From: Azolla caroliniana
Taxonomy: Eukaryota > Polypodiophyta
Length of the DNA stretch: 64,000 nucleotides
Assembly: GCA_043228905.1 (NCBI GenBank)
Contig: JBHGNT010000001.1
Coordinates: forward strand, 2,914,001 to 2,978,000
Direction: 5' to 3'
A model generated the notes under the pieces. That model saw only the letters and a list, made by a program, of their open reading frames with translations. It was not told the DNA's origin and searched no databases. The position numbers and the translations under genes are program-made. Shown here in pieces: positions 46,001 through 55,582 of this stretch (the first letter of the stretch is position 1; each line of letters starts with the position of its first letter).

Positions 46001-47170
46001 TTCGAGAAGAAAGGGAAGGAGCACCTGGTATGCCGGTTGAAGAAGAGCCTTTACGGGCTGAAGCAGGCTCCCCGGCAATGGTACCGGAAGTTCGACTCCT
46101 TCATGACCGACGAAGGGTACCACAAAACGCAGTCTGATCACTGCGTGTTTGTGAAGAAATTCGAAGGAGGAGACTCTCTAATACTCCTCCTGTACGTGGA
46201 CGACATGTTGATCGTCGGACGGGACCAGGTCAAGATACGGATGCTGAAGAAGGCTCTTCACCGAACCTTCTCAATGAAGGACTTGGGTCCGGCGAGACAG
46301 ATACTAGGGATGCACATCATCCGGGACCGGAAGAAGAAGCAGTTGTGGCTGTCACAGGAGAAGTACGTGACAAAGGTGCTTCACCGGTTCAACATGTCGG
46401 AAGCAAGACCGGTCGGATCAACTCTCCCGGCAAACTGCAAGTTGTCCAGCAAGCAAAGCCCCAAGACAAAGGCAGAGAAAGAGGACATGATGAAAGTACC
46501 ATATGCCTCTGCTATCGGAAGCTTGATGTACGCAATGGTGTGTACAAGACCGGACATAGGATACGCAGTCGGAGTGGTGAGCCGGTACATGAGCAATCCC
46601 GGCAAAGAACATTGGAACGCGGTTAAGTGGATACTTCGATACCTGAAGGGCACGGCAAACGTGTGCCTCCGATTCGGCTCCGGTAAGCCCGAACTCGACG
46701 GCTTTACCGATTCGGATATGTCGGCTGATGCAGATACCAGCCGGTCCACATCAGGGTATGTGATGACGTATGCAGGGGGAGCTGTTTCGTGGCAGTCGAG
46801 GCTGCAGAAGACGGTTGCGTTGTCAACCACGGAGGCGGAGTACATGGCGGCTGTTGAAGCCGGCAAGGAAATAATATGGATGAAGGACTTCATCAGAGAG
46901 CTCGGTATCCGGCAGGAGGAGTACCGACTCTACTGCGATAGTCAGAGTGCCATCCACCTTGCAAAGAACGCGGCCTACCATTCCCGGACGAAACATATCC
47001 AGCGTAGATACCACTGGATCCGGGAAAGGATAGAAGACAAGGAGTTCGTGCTGACGAAGATCCACACGGACGACAACGGGTCGGATATGCTGACCAAGGT
47101 GCTCACACCCGACAAGCTGGAAGCATGCCGGAAGAGGATTGGATTGGAGAGACATCCCATGCCGAAGTGA
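43097..47170 (+). CDS. copia gag-pol polyprotein, 1357 aa, intact
   Basis: Start ATG 43097 follows the PBS. Order: copia-type gag (residues ~20-190), zinc knuckle CFHCGKTGHFRKNC (233-246), protease WVVDSGASFHLT with D320, GAG-pre-integrase LWHKRLCHMSEKG, integrase with D509, D571 and E606 (D,D35E spacing), reverse transcriptase from WVFKLKPG through MDVKTAFLHGDLEEEIYM and SLYGLKQAP to YVDDM at 1033-1037, and RNase H with GFTDSDMSADADTSRSTSGY, STTEAEYMA and YCDSQSA (D1281). It encodes everything needed for particle formation, reverse transcription and integration. It is clearly more GC-rich than the host genes. The stop codon TGA overlaps the polypurine tract. No frameshift separates gag and pol. 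Confidence 0.97.
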   Translation: MEGGGSGQPGMMVLNALNYADWKIKMEDLLIVRDLYEPIDRSEIPKGVLESEWRLLNRKAVATIRQYVDVSVLQHVANDTNAYEMWRKLSGLYERKNALNRTSLMRKIVNLKYRDGESMVEHVSTFMGFVNQLAAIKFPLEDAMQAIILMCTLPESWENLVVTLSTSCTEDNLSLQTVKTSILNEEARRRDKEPASDSKALLTKSEWERHRNRSPQRREKSGTRSQSRGRPTCFHCGKTGHFRKNCRHYRKDNGAVDTDSKKSPERNGAYRGATDWRGPDRRGQDRKGTTALAASEEEIMLITEERELNLAGVEMTWVVDSGASFHLTPEKKYFSSYTAGEHGCVRMGNEGTCRIAGIGDVWLMTSTGCKMLLKDVRHVPEVRLNLISAGRLDDEGYTGSIRNGVMKFSNGSLIVARARKVNTLYLMNARLCPEELNVAADTAGELWHKRLCHMSEKGMKRLAEDNLIPVKHVHLEKCTDCLAGKQNRTSFHSRPPTRRSAPLELVHTDVCQVETKSHGGAQYFVTFIDDHSRKLWTAPLKTKDQVLSVFKELHARVERESGKKLKAIRADNGGEYRGQFQEYCRSKGIRLEFTVPKTPELNGLAERMNRTIMERVRSMLTHAKLPKGFWAEAMSTAAYVINRSPSVPLDGDTPQKVWTGKEVSYRHLKVFGCLAYVHVAKDRRGKLDPKTRPCIFLGYGDDEFGYRVWDPVDKKIFRSRDIIFMEDKILTDWESEKKMKSSKSTGEDQLYEEQSRPAWDRLALEDPAEDGEETEPAEEDENDTGTGPDPEMDSDEEESEEPVTEAPERRYPLRERRAPRRFPEPEHVLLTDEGEPESVEEAKQDTQSRRWLSAMQDEMDSLHENHTYELVELPKGKRALRNKWVFKLKPGDAGNPPRYKARIVVKGFQQKKGVDFDEIFAPVVKMTSIRTVLSIAANMDLEVEQMDVKTAFLHGDLEEEIYMQQPEGFEKKGKEHLVCRLKKSLYGLKQAPRQWYRKFDSFMTDEGYHKTQSDHCVFVKKFEGGDSLILLLYVDDMLIVGRDQVKIRMLKKALHRTFSMKDLGPARQILGMHIIRDRKKKQLWLSQEKYVTKVLHRFNMSEARPVGSTLPANCKLSSKQSPKTKAEKEDMMKVPYASAIGSLMYAMVCTRPDIGYAVGVVSRYMSNPGKEHWNAVKWILRYLKGTANVCLRFGSGKPELDGFTDSDMSADADTSRSTSGYVMTYAGGAVSWQSRLQKTVALSTTEAEYMAAVEAGKEIIWMKDFIRELGIRQEEYRLYCDSQSAIHLAKNAAYHSRTKHIQRRYHWIRERIEDKEFVLTKIHTDDNGSDMLTKVLTPDKLEACRKRIGLERHPMPK

Positions 47171-47180
47171 AGGGGGAGTT
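47169..47180 (+). other. polypurine tract of copia copy 1
   Basis: GAAGGGGGAGTT directly before the right LTR primes plus-strand synthesis. Confidence 0.8.
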
Positions 47181-47873
47181 TGTTGGGATTTCGGTCCCTC
47201 CGGATGGGATGTCCGGAGATGAATGACGGCAAGCCCGGTTGCGGTTACGGAACCGGATGATGAAGAGTATCCGGCATGAAGCCGGATGAAGAGACCCCGA
47301 CTACGGAGCCGGATGCAGAAGACCCCGACTACGGAGCCGGATGCTGAAGACCCCGGTTACGGAGCCGGATGACGAATGTACCCGGAGAAAGATCCGGATG
47401 CGGGGACATATTTGTGAATATGTTTGCCAAGAGCCCTTGAGGCTATATTTGTAAATAGCCCGAAAGTCATATGTGTATAAATATGACTTAGGGCAAACAG
47501 TTTGTAGTTGCTGCTTATTTTTCTGTTTTTCCACTCAAGGGGAGTGAAGAGAGAGCAGCCGTGAGAGAGAGAGAGAGATAGAGCGCGAGAGACGAAGAGG
47601 TAGACGCCTCTGTGTATTTCCGCCGCCTGTGGCGAGGACAGCGAGCTCAAGGTCGTCGCCTTGCAGCTCGCCATTGTATACTTCTCTGTATAGTGTTTGG
47701 TTTGGAGTCTTGTACTCCCGTGGTTTTTCCCGTCTAGGGTTTTCCACGTTAATCCCTGTGTACTCGCGTTTTATTTTGTTTCTCCGTGTGGTTCCTATTT
47801 TCTGCTCCATTGATCCGCGATTAATCGGTTGTGGCCGACCGAAGAAGGTGAATAGAAGGTTCGATTCTCAACA
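47181..47873 (+). repeat. right LTR of copia copy 1
   Basis: 693 bp, same length as the left LTR and no difference seen. Long antisense frames inside both LTRs are residue-for-residue the same. Confidence 0.95.
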
Positions 47874-50020
47874 GAATCCCTTCACGATAGCTCTAGCAAC
47901 AATCCCATAGTTCTACAAGGAAGGGAACGAAAACAATGGGAGAAGTTATGTCTACACCTTAACCTGGGAGATCTGTGACACTTGGACAACTTCCAACGAA
48001 AAAGGGACTCACTCTTATTCTCCCGATTAGATGAGTGAAATAGTGGACCCACCCTATCTCGCATTGACCGCATTTATGTAGGCGATGCCCTAGAAGCGAA
48101 GGGAGGGTGGTGTCACATAACTCCAGGCACAACTTTCTCCGACCATTACCCGGTAATTGGTCACTTTCAATTACACTGAAAGTGGGGCCCATTTCAACAC
48201 ACTATCTACACAATCACTATCTACACAGTCACAGAGGTGAAGGAACAACTCGTCAACCAATGGTCATTACTTGTCAATGCCTCATTAGCATCTGACAAAA
48301 TTCTAGCTAAATTAACAAGAGCTTCAACTCTACTACACAAGATTGTCAAGACTAGAAGCAAGGATGCTCAAGAAAAGAGATAGAGGACAAAACGGGGACT
48401 AATATCCTTACAACGACTCCAATAGAGATATCCGACATGTAGTTGGATCGCGGGACAGGTTGTCGTGGCCAAACATGAACTCATCATGGCGGAAAAGGCA
48501 ATCTAAGACATGGAGTTTCATGGAAGCATGGCTCGATAGATTCGAGTAGGGTACAAATCCACGAACGAATTCTTCTGATCCAACGGACCGAGGCACGGTA
48601 GAACAATGATGCGTAGCCTCAACCGAGAGGATGGAACGACCACTGAGGATGGCGACGAAATGAGGAATATTGCCATAAGTTACTACAAGTGGCTACTTAC
48701 TGAAGATAATATGGCCACAGGGGAAGACACACGAGAAGATATTATCCTCCAGAGCATACCTGAGAAAGTCACGACGGAAATGAATACATGGCTCGTGCGT
48801 CCCTTATCAAACATCGAGATATGGGAGGCCCTCTCCGATTTGGATGCAAATAGTTGCCTCGGTATCGATGGCCTCACTCCTCACTTTTTCACGTGCCTTT
48901 GGGACACTATTAAAGAAGACCTCCTCCAGGCATATGAGGAGATCATCACCTTTGGAAACATGTCGGAGGAATTTGGACAAGGGATGATACATCTCATTCT
49001 AAAATGTGGTGGGAGTGCCAATGACATTTAGTAACTCTTCTCAATACCATCTATAAGTTGCTTGCAAAAACCGTGGCATGCCGCTTAGCACCACTTCCCC
49101 CTCAACTCATTCATCTGTCCTAGACAGCTTTTGTTAGAAATTGGAGCATCCTAGACAACCTTTTCTCGTTTTGGGAAGCAATAGCCCTTGCCAAGCGTAC
49201 CAACAACAAGGTATTTGTGGTGCTCCTAGATTTTGAGAAAGCATATGACAGGGTATGCTGGAACTTTCTAGAAAGTGTGATGGGGAAACTCGGCTTTCAA
49301 GAGTCATGGATCCAAGGCATTGCATGACTTTATAGGAATCCCAATAGTTGTGTTTCATTGGCAGGTGAAAGGGGCCCCTTCTTCTGAATATCGCGGTCTG
49401 TATGACAGGGATGCCCACTGGCTCCATCCTTATTTCTATTATACGATGAAACACCCGAGTCTAGTTTTCTCAACTTGTGGCAACTAAACCTACACGGTTT
49501 TAGGGTGCCACATTCTCATCAAAGCCTCCTGGATATAGAATTTGTAGATGACACCGTAGTCTACCTACAAGGGGACTAGGAAAATCTACAAAAGCTAGAA
49601 AGTGGTTTAGACGTATTTTGCAAGAGATCCAATGCCATGATCAATTGGCACAAATCATGTGCAATATGGCTTTCTCATGAAGCATATCCTGCGTGGCAAC
49701 CCCATCCCGTTTTCAAGTGGATCAATCAAGGAACGAGCACCAAATATTTGGGTTTCCAAATTGGGTTCAACAAACCTCCGGAGACTATGATTGCACCAGT
49801 TATTCACTCCATTCGACAAAAGTTGATACATTGGAGTTTGAAAAAACTCTCACTAGTGATCCCCTCTCACAATCAAAAGCCCTACTCGCCAAATTTGTGG
49901 TGCGAGGACTCCAACCAGGGAATGATTGCTGGAAAATGTTGTTGCGGTTACGTTTCACTTTAAACCGAAAAAAGGGACCAATTGGGACCCCCAAACTGGA
50001 TGGATTCTAAACATGGAGCT
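47874..50020 (+). pseudogene. LINE ORF2: end of endonuclease and reverse transcriptase, many stops
   Basis: LSRIDRIYV and SDHYPVIGHF close the endonuclease domain (about 48056-48165). The RT part has NSCLGIDGLTPHFF (about 48848), LLNTIYKLLAKTVACRLAP, VFVVLLDFEKAYDRVCWNFL (about 49210), GCPLAPSLFL, and the active-site block EFVDDTVVYLQ (about 49537-49570), then TKYLGFQIG and SKALLAKFVVRG. VDD in place of the usual ADD, at least six stops and several frame changes mark it as dead. Confidence 0.78.
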
Positions 50021-50266
50021 CAAACCTAGTTTCTCCTGTCAGTTGGAGGGTAGATTCAGTGCATCCATGTGGAAGGCGTGGTGTGACATTAGACGAGGGC
50101 TCAAGTGTGATTAACCTAACTCTGAACCTACTTGGCTCAGTCAATGTATCCTATGGAACTCATGTATCATAGATGAATCTAATCAACGAATTGGATCAAG
50201 TAAGGGTTGTCATGGGGATACATTGCTGAAGGTCCAGGAAAAAGTATAGAATGTTGAAGACGGTTT

Positions 50267-50623
50267 ATGTCATTGCCAATACAAGAACAAGCTAACATAC
50301 TCCATGTAATCAAGGGCGGATGGGCCATGAGATCTGAAATCATTAACGCTCTACTGATTAGGGAACCTGCTAATCAAAGGATGACAATAGAGAAATGGAT
50401 AGGCTATGAGGAGGAGGGCTCTTTGATCCCCAGAGGTAGGGAAACACTAGACAGGATCGCAAGCTCTGAATTGCAAGACAATGAAACACCAACACAGAAT
50501 AAGGCAATTCGAGTACTAGCATATACTGGGCATAAATGGATTGTAGATCCTGATCCTATCAAAGTACAACCAGATTGGCACATATGTACTCATGAAAACA
50601 CATGGCGACATAAGGTTAATTGA
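50267..50623 (+). pseudogene. 118-codon open stretch, unassigned, within LINE debris
   Basis: Open frame with GGWAMRSEIINALLIREP, IEKWIGYEEEGSLI and RVLAYTGHKWIVDPD. The position, after the LINE RT and before a reversed LINE piece, suggests transposon or captured sequence, but I do not recognise the domain. No promoter or splice context was seen. Confidence 0.3.
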
Positions 50624-50639
50624 GACCCTTTGCAATGGA

Positions 50640-51070
50640 CATGCCATGATCCTTACGCGGGGCGGGGCAAGGAAGCAAATATATATTCTGGCAAGGTTGT
50701 TGTAAACAAATGAAAATTCATAATAAAGGCCAACCATAATGAGGGTTGCCACACTCCGCCTATTATCTGACACATAGTAGACAACCTATGCATCATCAAC
50801 TGATTCCAAACACATTGAATTGGCAACATAGCTCTACACACAAATTTAGAAAGCAAAGCCTTACATTGTGATTCCTGATCCACCAAGCCTAACCCACCCT
50901 TTTGTTGTGGAGCAATCAATACTGCCCAAGCTACTTTAGGCCTTTATCTTGACTTGTTTTTCCTCCCCTAATGTAATTGCAAATGAGGCGTTGCACCTGC
51001 AAAATACATGACCTAGCAAACAACGTAGTAGAAGTAATATACCAAATAGTTGCTAGAAGAACTTGGTTAG
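50640..51070 (-). pseudogene. reversed LINE segment (RT/zinc-domain linker)
   Basis: The minus strand reads RRLICNYIRGGK in broken frames, then APQQKGGLGLVDQESQCKAL and LSKFVCRAMLP. This parallels the plus-strand SKALLAKFVVRGLQPG near 49880, the linker after LINE RT domains. So a second LINE piece lies in the opposite orientation next to the first. Confidence 0.6.
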
Positions 51071-51088
51071 GATATTCCTCCACAACGT

Positions 51089-51213
51089 TGTCGCGTTGTT
51101 ACGCGCGTGCGTGGAGAAAGGCGGGACCACGGGGGTCTTGGACCAGGGAGTAACGGAGCGTAGGAAGCCGTTCTTCACCGTTTCCGGGGCATCCCAGAAG
51201 CACACCGGAAGCA

Positions 51214-51268
<55 letters not shown>

Positions 51269-51303
51269 TTAACACCGACTCACGCACACTCACTCAAAAC
51301 ACA

Positions 51304-51377
<74 letters not shown>

Positions 51378-51953
51378 CGAACCCGACTCACACCCTTAAG
51401 TACAGGAAGTGCAGGAAAGGGGGAAAGCACCCGACACCAACGAGACGCGAATATACACAGACAGACGCAAATGTATATATATATATACAGAAGAATACAT
51501 TCCCAGCGTCGAGCCGTTCCAAGGTAGGTTACAGTAGTCGTCAGCTGCCAAGCCGCCGTCGGGGAGCTCACGGGCTCGTCGCACCGAGCGGGGTCTTGCG
51601 CAGGAGATCAGCTGAAGCAAACCCTAAGCGAACATGAAGGAGAAGAAGAAGAAGAAGAAGAAGAAGAAGAAGAAGAAACTCTAAACCTAACGGTATACCC
51701 TCTAATGCAAAATGGGCAACCCTTTCACAAAGGGCGTTCCCTTCCTTTTATAGAACAAGGAAGGGGATGCGTTACAATGTGGGACAAATCCCGACTTACA
51801 TGGGATTGTCTGTCCCGACTTAACTACTCTTCGGCGCCATAAAGGCGCCCTCGATATACACACTAAATGTACATGGGTGCGTACACACGCTACACCCCGC
51901 CGAGGTAGCCAATGTTTCCCGGTTTCCGCTTCTGGCCGAAATTCTTCACGACA
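51089..51953 (-). repeat. 3' LTR of element B
   Basis: Contains long (GA)n at about 51218-51265, (AC)n at 51299-51375 and (GAA)n at about 51640-51677; a CCTTTTATAG block is near 51745. It has one CA tract where the right LTR has two. Confidence 0.85.
51218..51375. repeat. (GA)n and (AC)n microsatellites inside the LTR of element B
   Basis: A GA run of about 24 units, a short unique linker, then an AC run of nearly 40 units. Similar blocks lie at 55364-55580 in the other LTR. Confidence 0.92.
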
Positions 51954-51968
51954 TCTACCCCCACCTAA
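51954..51968 (-). other. polypurine tract of element B
   Basis: On the minus strand TTAGGTGGGGGTAGA directly precedes the 3' LTR. Confidence 0.65.
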
Positions 51969-52239
51969 CTGCACGTCCACCGGTACGTGCCAAATCTGGT
52001 TGAAGGGTGAGAGATTTCGGCCGGTGAGAAACCGGTCTCCCGTGATCCGCATCTCGGCTTGTTGCCGGTTTGATCCGTCGGCTTCGAGTCTTCCTTCGCG
52101 CTCGCCTCCCCGTAGGCTCGTTCGACCCGTCGATGGGTCCTCTGCCGCGATCTCTGTAGTACGCGTACTTCTGTTGGCCCTTGTTCGGCCGTATGAACGC
52201 CCCGCTTCCTGCCGTATGCCCGACGATCTCCCGCCGCCA

Positions 52240-53680
52240 CCTTCCTTGTCCATGGTCTTACGTCGCCGCGCCGGCTCGAACCGCCATGGTCTCCGGAATA
52301 GTGTGGAGGATCCCTTTTCGGTCTTCTCCGCGCTCGCCTTCCCGCTCCGGCACCTCCGTGTGCCACATACCCTCGACCGTTGTTAGGCACTACCAGTGCC
52401 GTACCCTGGTTCATTGCACGCCTTGTCGGCCCCTTTCCCGGCCAGATCGTGCATCGCCGCTCACCTGCATACCGGTGTCCTTTGCATCCGAGGAACACCC
52501 CGTAGTAGCCTGCTTGGCCCTTCCCGTCTTCGTGCTGCCGCGATAGGTCCTGAGTCTTCCGCTTGCCGTCGTCCCCTCGCCCCCACCAGCTTGTCACCCC
52601 GGGCTTGCCGTGTCAGTCTTCGCTACTTCGACGGAGCTACCGAGACCTACGAAGCGAGTGTGGAGGATCCTCCTCCGGCCTCTCTTGCCATCCCCTGACT
52701 CCGACCTTGTGCAGTCCACTAGGCACTTGTCACCTCGTTCCCGGCACCTCCCTTGTGTCGTCTTCCGCTTCCTTCGTTCGGCCCCGCCCGCACCGAACAC
52801 TGTCCCGTAGTCACGCTTCGATCCGGCCCGCGATGGCCACTTGCGAGACTCTTGTTCGGTCCCAGGTGTGCCTTTCCGGCCTGACACACCTCCTCGTGTT
52901 TGCCCCTACCGTCTCCTTCCGAAACCTCGTGTCGTCAGGTCCCGTTCCCTGTCGCCACCGTCCTTCTCCCTCGGTCTTATGTTGCCACGTTGGCCGAACA
53001 GCCGGAGTCTCCGTATCGGTGTGAGGGTCCCATAGGACCGGACTCCATTTCTATGCTTGCCAAAACTCGGGTGTCTTTTGTTTGAGTCCCTCCCAGACTC
53101 TCCTTGTGTCTTCCGCGTAGTCGGGTCCCGTTTCCCGCCGCCACCAACCTTTCTCTCGGTCTCATGTTGCCACGTTGGCCGAACTGCCGGAGTCTTTGGT
53201 TAGTGTGGGGATCCCGTAGGACCGGACTTCCTTACGCCCATAGCCTTCGTCACCTCGCCGCCACCGTCAGTATCTTGGTCTTACGTCGACCGCGTTGCCG
53301 ACTGCCGAAGTCTCTAGAACCAGTGTGAAGGATCCTCCGTGGGCCTCCGATTTGTATTCCCGACCCTGTCCCGACCCTGTCCCGGGTCATCCTTTTCCGC
53401 ATGCCGAGAGGGCGTTTTGTTCCGCACCCTCTCCCGTGGTACCGACGTACCGTGTCCTCGGCCTCTTCGTAGGCCAACTCTCTTCCTCCCTCCCGGAATG
53501 GTCATCTGGGAGTCCGCTCCGCCCGGTTCTCGCTCGGGTCCGTTCGCCATTCTCCGGATTGCCGAGTCTCGTTCTCCTGTCGCCACTGATCTCTCTTATA
53601 GGACTCACGCCGGCACTCGGGCCGGCAGCCGGATCGGTGTAAGGAACTCCATAGGACCGGCTTTCATTCTCCTTCCAACT
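52240..53680 (-). repeat. degenerate internal repeat array of element B
   Basis: A module of about 75 bases (plus strand: GGTCTTACGTCG.CGCG..GGCCGAAC..CCGGAGTCTCCG..., then GTGTGGAGGATCC) recurs ending near 52298, 52659, 53018, 53200, 53322 and 53637. Two of the copies, around 52975-53215, share longer blocks (ATGTTGCCACGTTGGCCGAA). Long open frames on either strand cross parts of it but none matches a retroviral domain. Confidence 0.65.
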
Positions 53681-53815
53681 CTCGACCTTCGCCCAGTCGG
53701 TCTTTCTCCCCATGTAAAGAGGGCGGCTTGTCCCGCACCCCCTTCCGTATCGGCACTTTCATGCCGAATCTGGCCCCGATCGAACAATCCACGACCAGAT
53801 TACGCTCCACCCGTA

Positions 53816-55198
53816 TCAGAATGCCGATCTCCTCGTGCCGCGTCCATCCTCGGCCTCCTCGCAGGCCGTTTCCCATCCGACTTCGCTGGCATCGTGCCAG
53901 GACTCCTCAGTACCGCCATCCATCTCCTCGGTCTTACATGGGCATACGGGCCCGAATGCCGAGTTCTCCGGAATCGGGTCCGTGGGCTTTCGTCCGTTAC
54001 TTCCCCCTATCGTCTCGCCGGTGATTCTTGGCCTTTCGCCGCCGCCTTCCTCCGCTTGGGACTCACGTGGGCACTCGGGCCCAACTACCATCGTCTCGGG
54101 AGCAAGTGTGGGAAGACACAAAGAATCGCCCGTCCGTTTTACGCCCTTGTCCCTAGCCACTGACTCTTCGTGGTCGGCGGTCGTCTTCTTACCGATCACG
54201 CAAGCCCCGTCTAGGCTTGCTTCTCCAATGATCAGGATCTCGGGCTGACACGCCCGAAACCGATGGTCCCAATGTTCCGGTTCCGCGATTTGTATCTCGG
54301 CCTCGTCCTTGGCCGTTCTACCTCCGCAAGTCGAGAGGGCGTTTCGTTCCGCACCCTCTCCCGTGGTACCGACGTACCGATCTTCCGCCGTCGCGTGGGG
54401 CAAGTCCGTCTTCTCAGTCTCGGCTTGCGGCCCCCGTCTTTCCTCTTCCTCGAGCATCGCCTCGAGAGCTGCGTACGCCTCCGCAATCCTGGCCCCAACG
54501 CCGACCCTTGCCGACTCTCTTTGCCGTTCGGCCTCTTCCCGCTGTGATGGCACGCCGTCGCGTACCTTCCTCTTAGCCTTCTCGGCTCGCTCGTTGTCTA
54601 GCCGTTGGCACACCCTTCCGACGTTCGACCAGTCCTCCGTAAGCCCATTCGCTCCATCATCGTCTTCGAGCTCAATCCCGATGGCCTCCCATTCCGCTCG
54701 GTCGATCGACCTGACGAACAATAGGACCTTGTCCGACCCCACCAAACCTTGTTCCCGCTCTGGGAGCCGAGCAAGCCATCGCTTGAACTCTCGGAACGCC
54801 TTCGTCGCGCCCCGGTGGGTCTTTGCCGATGCTACCCACTGGTCGAAGTCGTGCTGTCCCCGGCTCTTCCGCCGTCCTCCGTATGCCTTTAGGAGCGCCT
54901 CTTCGAAGGACTCCCACGAACTATGAGCCTCACGGAGCTCCTTTACTTCTACATGCATCCGGACAGCTACGACCCGACAGAAGAACTCCAACCTCAACGC
55001 CTCGTCTACGCCACGCCCCTCCATTTCCGCGTTGTAGGCTTCCAAGTAAGATGGGACTCTGTCCCCGTTGAAACGGCCGACTCTTTCGACCACTCGCTCA
55101 ACCGCCTGTTGTGGTGCTTCTCGCCTCATCACCACTCGTGCCGACTCCAACACCACTTCGGCTACCATCTCCGCAAGGTCGTCGTCTTCCGACTCCAT
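53816..55198 (-). CDS. gag-like protein of element B, 460 aa
   Basis: ATG at 55198, 17 bases inside the PBS end. The N-terminal half is gag-like: VGRFNGDRVPSYLEAYNAEM, SSWESFEEALLKAYGGR, FREFKRWLARLPEREQGL, VLLFVRSIDRAEWEAIGIEL. These blocks line up one for one with the broken gag of element A. A charged coiled-coil-prone part (RAEKAKRKVRD..QREEAERQRESAR) follows, then a Gly/Glu/Thr-rich tail without a clear CCHC knuckle. The motif YVGTTGEGAE.NALS in the tail reappears, in another frame, about 0.9 kb downstream. The protein would pack the element RNA; lack of pol means enzymes must come from elsewhere. Confidence 0.72.
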   Translation of the reverse strand: MESEDDDLAEMVAEVVLESARVVMRREAPQQAVERVVERVGRFNGDRVPSYLEAYNAEMEGRGVDEALRLEFFCRVVAVRMHVEVKELREAHSSWESFEEALLKAYGGRRKSRGQHDFDQWVASAKTHRGATKAFREFKRWLARLPEREQGLVGSDKVLLFVRSIDRAEWEAIGIELEDDDGANGLTEDWSNVGRVCQRLDNERAEKAKRKVRDGVPSQREEAERQRESARVGVGARIAEAYAALEAMLEEEERRGPQAETEKTDLPHATAEDRYVGTTGEGAERNALSTCGGRTAKDEAEIQIAEPEHWDHRFRACQPEILIIGEASLDGACVIGKKTTADHEESVARDKGVKRTGDSLCLPTLAPETMVVGPECPRESQAEEGGGERPRITGETIGGSNGRKPTDPIPENSAFGPVCPCKTEEMDGGTEESWHDASEVGWETACEEAEDGRGTRRSAF

Positions 55199-55212
55199 CC
55201 TCCCTTGCCACC

Positions 55213-55231
55213 TTTCACGTCGGGTTCACCA
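55213..55231 (-). other. primer binding site of element B
   Basis: TGGTGAACCCGACGTGA, four to five bases inside the 5' LTR; identical to the site in element A. Confidence 0.62.
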
Positions 55232-55235
55232 AACA

Positions 55236-55360
55236 TGTCGCGTTGTTACGCGTGTGCGTGGAGAAAGGCGGGACCACGGGGGTCTTGGACCAGGGAGTAA
55301 CGGAGCGTAGGAAGCCGTTCTTCACCATTTCCGGGGCATCCCAGAAGCACACCGGAAGCA

Positions 55361-55415
<55 letters not shown>

Positions 55416-55451
55416 TTAACACCGACTCACGCACACTCACTCAAACACACA

Positions 55452-55503
<52 letters not shown>

Positions 55504-55512
55504 CGAACCCGA

Positions 55513-55582
<70 letters not shown>

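Larger units (their letters stand above)
42374..47873 (+). mobile_element. full-length intact Ty1/copia retrotransposon (Tnt1/Tork-like), copy 1
   Basis: 5500 bp: LTR 42374-43066, PBS 43070-43081, gag-pol 43097-47170, polypurine tract 47169-47180, LTR 47181-47873. LTRs start TGTTGGG and end CTCAACA, have equal length (693) and show no difference I could find by reading. With the perfect target duplication and unbroken frame this points to a very recent insertion and possible current activity. Domain order protease-integrase-RT-RNase H is the copia order; the wording of the integrase and protease regions is close to what I recall of tobacco Tnt1. Confidence 0.95.
42369..47878. other. GAATC target-site duplication around the copia element
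   Basis: GAATC at 42369-42373 directly before the left LTR and again at 47874-47878 directly after the right LTR; a perfect 5-bp duplication inside LINE sequence. Confidence 0.92.
38450..51070 (+). mobile_element. decayed LINE (non-LTR retrotransposon), split by two LTR insertions
   Basis: Plus-strand pieces at 38450-39449 (ORF1), 41337-42373 (spacer and endonuclease) and 47874-50020 (rest of endonuclease, reverse transcriptase) follow in the right order. They are separated by a gag-only LTR element with ACGC duplicated at its edges and a copia element with GAATC duplicated. Stops and frameshifts are scattered through all pieces, so the LINE is the oldest layer. Its right end is unclear: at 50640-51070 a LINE segment runs in the other orientation. 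Lineage within plant LINEs (L1-like) is inferred from the apurinic endonuclease and ORF1 layout. Confidence 0.75.

Noticed and set aside
51218-51375. CRISPR-like or regularly spaced repeat
   Set aside because: Simple dinucleotide runs without spacers, in a plant genome.
51290-51571. Minus-strand open frame rich in Val-Cys
   Set aside because: It is only the translation of the CA microsatellite in the element B LTR; the same holds for the copy near 55441-55776.
53339-54163. 274-codon plus-strand open frame
   Set aside because: It lies antisense to the gag and repeat array of element B, in GC-rich DNA where chance frames are long, and shows no domain.
51954-55235. Element B as an autonomous Ty3/gypsy element
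   Set aside because: No DSG/DTG protease, integrase HHCC/DDE or RT YxDD motif was found in any frame of the interior.
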